Shown here: piece by piece, positions 20,576 to 27,999 of the stretch | Layout of the letters: every line of letters begins with the position of its first letter | Numbering within the stretch: the stretch's first letter is position 1 | DNA from: Cudoniella acicularis | Lineage: Eukaryota > Ascomycota > Leotiomycetes > Helotiales > Helotiaceae | Assembly: GCA_013054445.1 (NCBI GenBank) | Contig: JAAMPI010000630.1 | Location: 1-29,903 of the forward strand | Direction: 5' to 3' | DNA length: 29,903 nt | The notes under the pieces: model-generated | Database searches by the model: none | Told to the model about the DNA's origin: nothing | Seen by the model: the letters and a program-made list of their open reading frames with translations, nothing else | Program-made: the position numbers and the translations under genes

Positions 20576-21385
20576 TTACTTCTTTCTCCCAGCACTTCCC
20601 TCCAACTCCTTCTTTCTCTTCGCAATCCTCTCCTCCTCCTTCTTCAACCACCTCATCTCCTCCTCCGCCTCCGGCGACAACCTTTTATTACTCCCTACAA
20701 TTTCGTCCCCTCTCCCAGCGCTTCTCCACTCGCTAACAACTGCGTCTCCAACCCCTAGACCCCTTTCCGCCTTCAATTCCGGATGCATATTATCCCCCTC
20801 CAGTTCACGTCTCATGAAAGGCGTGTCAGCCAGGTCTACCACATGGTTCTGTCTAGTAGAGAGAGTGTTTTGTCGGTGCCGGCGGATGAAAAAGAAAATG
20901 GCTGCTACGATGAGGGAAAATAGGAGGAGGATGCCGATGCTGAGGCCCGCTTTGGCGCCTGGAGTTAGAGGCGAGGGAGGGGGTCCGATTGTTGGTAGTG
21001 AGGAGGTGGAATTTGCTAGGGTTGTTTTGTTTGTGTTAGAGGTCGGTCTGGTTGAGGCGATGGTAGAGTTTATGAACTCGAAAGCGGTGATTGAGATGGG
21101 TGAAGGCTTTGAAGAGGTTTGTGTGTTTATTGTTGGTGAGGATAAAATCGAGTAAAGCGTAAAACCTGTTTCGTATGTAGTAGAAGAGCTTGTTATATAG
21201 GAGGGTAGAGACATCGTGTAACAATCTATCTTCCCAGAGCAAGAAATGTGAACTTTGGAATCGCGAGGCGACACAGTCTTTAATTGTCGATAAGGATTGA
21301 TGGATGGAAAATCCAGACCCGATGTCTCACTGTAGACCATTTTGACTTCGTGACCTCTTGCAGCAGAAACATCTCCAGGACGCAT
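20576..21385 (-). CDS. Ser/Thr-rich single-pass membrane protein
   Basis: One open exon of up to 269 codons ends in a stop at 20576. The N-terminal 57 residues, including HISCSGKIDCYT, precede SLPSYITSSSTTYETGF and a Ser/Thr/Asn-rich stalk with potential N-glycosylation sites (NST, NKT, NST). A Pro-rich PPPSPLTPG leads to a transmembrane helix at residues 147-167 (GLSIGILLLFSLIVAAIFFF) and the stop-transfer sequence RRHRQ. The cytoplasmic tail ends in a charged probable coiled coil (EEEMRWLKKEEERIAKRKKE). The topology is ectodomain out, tail in, as in fungal surface-sensor-like proteins. No signal peptide is seen. An in-frame TGA lies just upstream, and a CTCAG acceptor immediately precedes the first ATG region, so an upstream exon is possible; starts at 21385 or 21214 are both open. 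I do not recognise the specific family. The tail resembles in style, not clearly in sequence, the gene at 2397-4654. Confidence 0.65.
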   Translation of the reverse strand: MRPGDVSAARGHEVKMVYSETSGLDFPSINPYRQLKTVSPRDSKVHISCSGKIDCYTMSLPSYITSSSTTYETGFTLYSILSSPTINTQTSSKPSPISITAFEFINSTIASTRPTSNTNKTTLANSTSSLPTIGPPPSPLTPGAKAGLSIGILLLFSLIVAAIFFFIRRHRQNTLSTRQNHVVDLADTPFMRRELEGDNMHPELKAERGLGVGDAVVSEWRSAGRGDEIVGSNKRLSPEAEEEMRWLKKEEERIAKRKKELEGSAGRKK

Positions 21386-22344
21386 TTTATTCTGAGCGCC
21401 GAGGTCTCAGCCTCTTTCACATACTAATTATCTTCCTTTACCTAGAAAAGTTGCCAACTTACAGCGCATATATTACTGTAAATTTAGCGACGACGATTTG
21501 TTTCCGAGCCCCTGATTTTCGTGCGACTAAGTAACTCACAACGCTTCAAAAGATAAACACTTCGCCACCATACAATGCCACTAGAAAAACGAAAATATTA
21601 ACCTTCCTCTCAGCTTTTTCATTTAAGCCTTTGGCAAATTTTTAGAAATTGGGAATTATTTTGCAGTTTTTAAGTGTTTAATGGGACTTCGCGACGCTTC
21701 AGCACTTCAACTCGCTAAATTTTCAGCGTGCAAGTCCCTAAACTCTAGTTTTCATCCGCTACCTAATCGCTGGAACTTAGCGGAAGGGGAGGCTTAGTGC
21801 TTTACCCAAGCGATTTTCTCAGGGGCAGATGCGGGGTACAAACATGAGACCCCGCACCAAAACTTAGAGCTCCCAAGCAACCCGAAACACTCTACCTGCG
21901 GCAGGTCCCAGGAGAGCCTATAAACAACAATTAAGAACAGCGACAACTATGACTCTTATTTACGAAGAGCATTCTCCACGATTGATCATTCGCAGCTTGG
22001 TCGTCAAATTTGTTTTGGATAAGAGCTTTTACGGACCTTTAACACTTACATTAAATCGCCAACATGTCTACTTTGACCCATTGATTTACCTCCTTTGTCC
22101 CGACCCAGGCCCTCATTTTAAAAACTCATCAAAACCATTCCTATGGGATTAAGGAGTCAGTCGTCACCACATAATGCGCCTTCATTATCATCCAAGCAAG
22201 TAGACCTTGGTCGTAAGAAGAAGTAGCTCGCGTCTTCCTATGCGTAATTCTCAACCACCTCCTCTTATCATCTATTTCCCCTCCAATTTCCTATCCCAAA
22301 ATCTTCCCCGAAAAGCAAAAGACATCAAAAACACATACACTCAC
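21386..22344. other. intergenic spacer with transposon-terminus-like motifs
   Basis: I see no supported gene. Three sequences like the termini of the MITE at 19551-19831 occur at 21474-21490, 21709-21729 and 21768-21790 and may be remnants of related elements. Otherwise the stretch is AT-rich with no domain-bearing frame. It contains the upstream region of the minus-strand membrane-protein gene and the 3' flank of the Hsp70-like gene. Confidence 0.45.
21709..21790. repeat. short inverted-repeat pair related to MITE termini
   Basis: CAACTCGCTAAATTTTCAGC near 21709-21729 resembles the MITE terminus core (AACTCGCTAATTTACAGC). CGCTGGAACTTAGCGGAAGG near 21768-21788 resembles its reverse complement. 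The two face each other about 40 bp apart, as expected of a very short or internally deleted element. Identity is partial, so this is tentative. Confidence 0.4.
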
Positions 22345-24922
22345 TCACCACGCATTCGCCGCATACCTCGACCCCTGAGTCGGCAGCCCCGGATGCGGAT
22401 TTGGCTGCCAAGCTACCGGCACCGACTCCCACTGTTTCGGAGGAGTCTCTGGCGGCGGGTCTGCAGCATGCCACTCAACCTTAATCGGATGATCTTTACT
22501 GATTTTCTGTCCGCCGTGCCATAGCTCGAAACTGATATCTGCGGGCCCGATGGCGACTTTGACGACGTATTCGATGCGGTGATATTTCTCGCCTGCGCTC
22601 CACCAGTGTCGGTTTTTGAGCTTGAAGGTGCTGAGGGGGAGATAGGAGAAGTCGGAGGAGATTTCGCAGAGGGTTCGGCAGGCTGGAGAAGGAATTGGGT
22701 TAGTATGTGTGGGTATAGATAATGTTGGTGGGGAGAGTGGAAAGGGGCTAAGGGAGGGCACGTACAGGAGTTCATGACGAGTGGGAGCATGTCTTTTTCC
22801 AGATCGCTTGTTACAACGGCGGTGGGAAAGATGCGAGGAGGGTCCGGGCTGGATCTCGTAGCAGGAGGGCATTTGCGGCTGAACTGTCTGACCTTTGGCT
22901 GGTCGATGGAGACAGGTTCACCCTATCCAAGAATCAGTTTCGGGACTTCATAAGATTGTTATCCTCAATTACCTGCTTGATGAACCAATTGATCCAGTCA
23001 GTAACGTACAATTTCCCGTCCATGGGATCCATCCGTTTCTTCTGACCAAAATGTTGTGGATTCTTCGGATCGTAAAGAACTTTGCAGAGCGTACCATAGG
23101 ACGCACGACTACATCGCCAACCCAGCACCGGTCTTCCAGTCCTCAACTTCTCTACTCTATCGGCAACAATTCCTTTACATACGACCAGTTGTGGTTCAGG
23201 CGCGATGCGAACCTGGATGAAGCGAGCGTTAGGGAATGCTATATTTCCAGAAGAGTAACGTTCTCTGAGGCACCTTTGAACGTAGGCTGAATTTCCGAGG
23301 CCTCCGGATAGCACCAGGTGAGCCTGCTGGATATTAGTGAAACTTCATGCGCAGCACTGGATTGGCATACAAGTTGTTCTGATGGGAACTTATTCTGTAG
23401 GCGAGCAAGCTGCTTGTCGATCAGGTCAAACAGCTTTTTTATCTGGGTCTGTTAGGTGCACTTCCCTACAACCATTTGATATTTGACTTACCTGTACGTC
23501 AAAATAACCTCGAATCTCATCTCTGTGTCAGAGTTAGGCTTCGCATCATTCAAATGAACTCTTATCAAGGAGCATTGACCTTCTAAACTTCATCTCACCG
23601 TGGTTGATTCCGGCAATGTCGTTCACGTATGTACGATCGAACTTCGGTATTGCAACAGTGAAGAATGGAGTCTCGTCGTCCCATGAGCCATATTCGCATT
23701 TAGCGTTCTGCCACTCCTTGCTTTTTGCCATCTCCCACGCAAGGTCGTCTAGTTCCTTTGCTTGAAACCTCAAGGGTATAGTTCGGTCTGCAATTTCCAA
23801 TCGTTCTCGGGCGGACATTTCGAAAGCCGTGTCGAGTTGGACGGACCCGATTGTAGCGCCTTGTGGGAAGTTAGAAATGAGAACAAAAGCTTGGGATGAG
23901 AATTTCGGGCTACACACCTTGTACAACATCCATTTGCTCTAAACTCAGAGACCCCTTTCCACCAGTGTTTGAAACTCTGAGAACGCAAAGATCCTAGAGA
24001 TGCATTTAGATCCCAGCCAAAGGAACGAGATTGGGTCACCAACGGTCGTTCCCCCTCCTACATCGCAGACCAATAGCACGTCGTTTTCCTGCCAGTATGT
24101 CAGACTTGTTTTTGACCCAGGCCAAAGGTATGTCTACTTTGAAGATCTTCGGAAACATACGCGCAGTATGTACCGCAGCAGCTTCCGCCTCCGTCAATCC
24201 AATGCTGGCTGTATGATTCGGGTGCCTGCCGAAACCAGCGCGCTCGATTGTTGACCGGAATCTCTCGACCGTAGGGACCGGTTTCCAAGTAGTCGGTACG
24301 CTGAAAATAAATTCAATCGTTGCATCCTCCCACCGGTTGGCTAGTTCGCCTTGTAAATTTTGTTGAATGGTTTGGTAAAGAAATTTGAAAAAATCGCAGT
24401 ATCTGTAATATGTTGGGCAATGTTCGTGTGATATTGAGATCTCAAACTTACAGTTGCTCAACTTCTTGTATTGAGGCCGGGGTGATCCCTTGAGTCGTGG
24501 CATGTCTTTGTGCTTGTTGAAGTTTGGTTTCATCCAGGAAGGTTTTGAACCATTCCTTACAATCTTTGTCCTCGTTCATCTGCTCAGCAGGCTTTTCTGA
24601 CAAGAACCCCCAGGAGGAAGGGATTGTGGAGTTCTTGGGATAAACCAGGATAGTCGGCACCTGCAAGGCTTCGTTAGGATTACGATGGGGATATGAAGCC
24701 ATGCGTATCTGCTTGACTTGCTTTATTTTCAACAGCATTCATTCTTCCGGGCCATTTCTGAAGCCATCGGACGGTCTCTTCACCGGTTGCGACATTGCAA
24801 AATGCGACGCCAGTACCTAGTTCTTAATGAGCGGAGAAATTCGAAGAAAAGTCAAGTGGAGACCCACATGTCATGCCAAAATCAATGGCGATAACTAACT
24901 CTGGTCTCGCAGTATCGGACAT
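22345..24922 (-). CDS. Hsp70-family (actin-like ATPase) protein, divergent HSPA12-like type
   Basis: Twelve exons (minus): 24922-24868, 24816-24722, 24660-24452, 24402-24138, 24088-24044, 23993-23918, 23859-23580, 23522-23492, 23448-23371, 23326-22973, 22922-22766 and 22682-22345. They give 660 aa in one continuous frame. Actin/Hsp70 ATPase motifs are present in order: phosphate-1 VIAIDFGMTCTGVAF (residues 10-24), VPTTWKP, phosphate-2 CDVGGGTTDLCVL (216-228), and the adenosine motif LVLSGGLGNSAYV (about 382-394). The C-terminal part (about 500-660) is not a canonical Hsp70 substrate-binding domain. It has WWSAGEKYHRIEYVVKVAIGP and an unrelated tail ending GSRYAANAW, as in large fungal families of Hsp70-like proteins distant from DnaK/SSA. 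No signal peptide or C-terminal EEVD is present, so it is probably cytosolic. Introns are 43-83 nt; one has a GC donor (24721-24661), and intron 5 has a weak GTTGGT donor. A role in stress or self-recognition is conceivable but not shown. Confidence 0.88.
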
Positions 24923-25568
24923 GGTCAAAAAATGAAGGTAGGGAAAGCGACAGGTCTGTCGAACAACAGCGTTGGTGAGTGCGATAGCAGGATACAACAG
25001 AAGCAGGAAATTCTTCAGGAGAAATGCAACGACAGAAAGCTTCACTGCAGCAGCTCACGATGTTCAGCCGCACCCCGCTCACGCAATACGGCTGCGCGAG
25101 AAAAAGATCTGATTGGTGAGTTGAACACCTGTTGTCGCTAAATATTGAGTTGGTAAAACTAGGGTGTGGTGCTTAAAACACGATATACGCATCAGTAATT
25201 GCAAAATATGCAGAGAATAAGCCAAGCAGGCTGTGTCTTATCTATGGTATGACAAACTTTCCATTTAAATGGCAGGTGAGATGGGGGGAGGCAGCGGCAG
25301 AGGGGAAAAGCAATACTTACCTGAGGTGATCAAAGTCCGCTGGGGGCCAAAAGGCTGAGACCTTTGCCCTTCATCGCGAGATCCTTGTCCCACTGAGCCT
25401 CACAGGAAAACAGCTCTGTACGCTAGTCTGCTTCAGTAATATGGAATGGTGAGGGGTTACTGGGGGCTGATCTTCTGGCATATTTCTTTCCCGTCGCCGA
25501 ATTCCTGTCAGAGTCCTTTAAGCGTGGCCTTTCACACATTTCAATTACCCCTTAAAATTCATCTTAAC
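24923..25568. promoter_or_regulatory. shared divergent promoter region
   Basis: These 646 bp separate the divergent starts of the Hsp70-like gene (minus) and the Ser-rich membrane-protein gene (plus), and no gene lies between them. Shared control is possible but not demonstrated. I see no obvious nGAAn heat-shock element array, which would have suggested heat-responsive expression. Confidence 0.4.
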
Positions 25569-26846
25569 ATGTCATTCAACATAACAGTGGCAACAACCTC
25601 GAGCTCAAGCTCATCAAGCTCGCCTCCTCCCACAAGTTTTTCAACTATTTCAACTTCGGATCCCTCTTATACCCCTCCCTCCTCTATCGCTAGCACCCCT
25701 TCCACTGGTAGCAGTGGTAGTTCAACATCTGCCAGTTCCAGCACTTCTGTCAATTCCATTCTATCATCATCTGGCACATCAACAACCTCCACCGGCAACA
25801 CCTCTCAAACTTCTTCTAGCAAAGCCACAAGTTCAAAAGGGGTTTCTGCAGGCGGAGCTGCTGGACTCGCCATTGGATTTGCTATCCTCGGTGCCTTAAT
25901 CGCGGGACTAATTGTCTTCGTCCTCCTCCGGCGAAAAAAGGAGCAGACGAATTATCCGCAATCGCACCTCCCATTCGAAGGACAAAGTCCCATCGAAAAT
26001 GAGAAAAATGGCATAGTCGCGGCGGCTGTGCCTGCGCATGGCAACGTGGATCGTTTTCTACCCCAGCCTGCTGAAGACGACGCAATCGTAGGGGGGCTTT
26101 CCAAAATTCGAGATGGCATCAAGAACCACGTCCAGAACTATTACCACGACTTGCCCATCGACCCCGATGCTATAAATGAAGGACCACTGGCCGAACTTTC
26201 AACCGCAACTGCAACACCGACTTCTGCCTTGAAGACGTTGCTTCTGAATCCAGCATCACGGAAGCCGACACTTCAGCTTTTCCTTGCACAATTGATCCTT
26301 TCCAGATGCACCGTGCGAACAGATAGGCACCTTTCCTTCCTTCCGAGGGAAGTTTCTGGTCTTGCGGTTTCTCCTACGAGTTCTGGCGGTACAAGATCTC
26401 GTAAGTTCCCCTCACATTTGACTCCTGCTGCCTCTGACGATTCAATTATAGCTCAACTAGCTCTCTTGAGTAAGTGGAAGACCATCTCGGGGGCTCTGCT
26501 CCAGCAGCAATACGGACAGCCCCTCACTGAGAACGATCCACGGAATACCGCAATCACACAAGCTCTTGCAGAAGCAGACTCAATCCTCTTGCCATTCGTC
26601 GACTCGAGTGTTCACACAGCGGGCCGTGGCCGCAACCTCGATGGCATCATGAGGCGTGCTGCTCAATTCGCGTTCCTGCTGTTCTCGCAGCCCAGCTCGT
26701 TCCAATTCGACTACGCAGGGACTGGCCAGGCAAATAGCTTGGTCGTATTCCCAGCTTTGCTGCAGACGGTGAACGACGAGGCTGAAGCGGTGTCACCACC
26801 GCGGGTTTTGAGCGCCAAGGAGATCATGAACGGATTGGGAGTGTAG
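25569..26846 (+). CDS. Ser-rich single-pass membrane protein with conserved cytoplasmic domain
   Basis: The preferred model is 25569-26400 joined to 26452-26846, giving 408 aa. The ATG gives MSFNITVATT followed by a Ser/Thr/Pro stalk to about residue 92. GVSAGGAAGLAIGFAILGAL opens a transmembrane helix at about 95-120, followed by RRKKEQ. The cytoplasmic half contains LLNPASRKPTLQLFLAQLIL, FLPREVSGL, a Trp-containing segment LLSKWKTISGALLQQQYG, and the strongly family-like ILLPFVDSS...RNLDGIMRRAAQFAFLLFSQPSSF, ending LVVFPALLQ...VLSAKEIMNGLGV. I remember this architecture as common and uncharacterised in filamentous ascomycetes. No cleavable signal peptide is visible. An in-frame upstream ATG at 25446 would add 41 residues (MVRGYWGLIFWHISF...), which could be a weak signal anchor. 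The intron at 26401-26451 is 51 nt and stopless, so a retained form would be 17 residues longer. Confidence 0.8.
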   Translation: MSFNITVATTSSSSSSSSPPPTSFSTISTSDPSYTPPSSIASTPSTGSSGSSTSASSSTSVNSILSSSGTSTTSTGNTSQTSSSKATSSKGVSAGGAAGLAIGFAILGALIAGLIVFVLLRRKKEQTNYPQSHLPFEGQSPIENEKNGIVAAAVPAHGNVDRFLPQPAEDDAIVGGLSKIRDGIKNHVQNYYHDLPIDPDAINEGPLAELSTATATPTSALKTLLLNPASRKPTLQLFLAQLILSRCTVRTDRHLSFLPREVSGLAVSPTSSGGTRSRKFPSHLTPAASDDSIIAQLALLSKWKTISGALLQQQYGQPLTENDPRNTAITQALAEADSILLPFVDSSVHTAGRGRNLDGIMRRAAQFAFLLFSQPSSFQFDYAGTGQANSLVVFPALLQTVNDEAEAVSPPRVLSAKEIMNGLGV

Positions 26847-27999
26847 GTACAGATCGTTGGCGAATAATAATTTGTGTTGCATGATAGCAGTCTCATTCGC
26901 CAGTTCTTATGAACTAATGCGTTAGTATTGGTCAAAGCGGTGGGGGGTTGCATTTATAGTTTCATCGAGAAACGCCTCCGTACCTCTGAGGTACCGAGCC
27001 TCACGGGGCTCCAGACACATATTAGGGGAGGATCGGCGTTGAGGGTATAATAAAGCCAGGGAATAGGGCAAATCTTTTGGCTGCGATGATTTCAGCTCTT
27101 CCGAGCATCTTAGTTCTAGCTCTCTTCGCGAATAGAAGCTCGTGATGATTAGATGAATGGATTTCCATGGCGCAATTGCGAGTGCGAGTTTGAATATTGC
27201 GGCGTTCGTGACGTGTCAGTTGCCAACCATTTCAGCAAGCAAGAACAAGCGAGGCAGGGGAGCCCGGCCCGGGGGGCTCGGGGGAAGCGCTATCATATGA
27301 CTACATCTTTAGCTTCCTTTAAACTTTCAGCCGCTTTCCTCATTCTTCTTTTTCTGGACTGCTGTGTTCCCTTATCAGTTGACGTTGTGTAACCATTTAG
27401 GTGTGAGAGCACCCAAAATTGGAGCATACAGCATGGGAAATGCCTCACTGAGAGACACTGAGTGCCACTGTGCCAGAGTGGCAAAGTCACAGTGTCCTCT
27501 TCTACCATCTAGTCCTAAAGGGCAGAGCTGCAGAGAAAGGCTCTCGAAAATGTCTTGAAAATGGGAAAACTCGGAAGAGGCTGTTCTTTTAATACCAGCC
27601 CCCCAACCCAGCCTCATGTCTTGCTCATCTTGCTCTCCGGTTATTGGTGTTACCACATGCACTCGCGATGCAGTGCAGTGGGATTGCATCGGGGCTATGC
27701 AAAAAGGGAAGGCCTTCGAATCGAAAGCCTCGATTACGGACTCATCACCCCGCATTTGCGTGGCACAGACGGGCAACATTCGTATAGTTTCAATAGTATT
27801 TACCGTAATAGTAGTCTTTGGAAATTTATCAAAGTTGCCGCAGCCATCCGGGCTCGTCGGTGAGCACACTAGCCAAGTCCAGTCTCAGAGCGCCTCCTAT
27901 CAAACTTACGCAGTAACCCCACGGGCGTCCACTCCGCACCCCTCCTCTTGCCTCCGCATCGCTGGATCACATCGTCGACTCACGGATTGTTCCATCGCT
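26847..27999. other. intergenic spacer
   Basis: This lies between two plus-strand genes. It has a GC-rich patch (about 27260-27290, runs of C and G) and a stretch with repeated CACTGTG/CAGAGTGGC words at about 27450-27500. No recognisable domain occurs in any frame. The open frame of the downstream gene extends leftward in-frame to 27616, but that extension looks non-conserved and I start the gene at 28000. Confidence 0.45.

Noticed and set aside
20442..21155. Plus-strand 237-codon frame
   Set aside because: It is antisense to the membrane-protein exon, whose transmembrane helix and coiled-coil tail explain the sequence better.
25446..25568. Upstream in-frame ATG extending the Ser-rich membrane protein by 41 residues
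   Set aside because: The extension lacks a clear signal peptide and the MSFNIT start is followed at once by the family-like stalk. Kept only as an alternative.
27616..27999. In-frame N-terminal extension of the last gene from an ATG at 27616
   Set aside because: The extension is compositionally unlike the following module, and MVDPISASAVFAF is a typical start for such fungal N-terminal modules.
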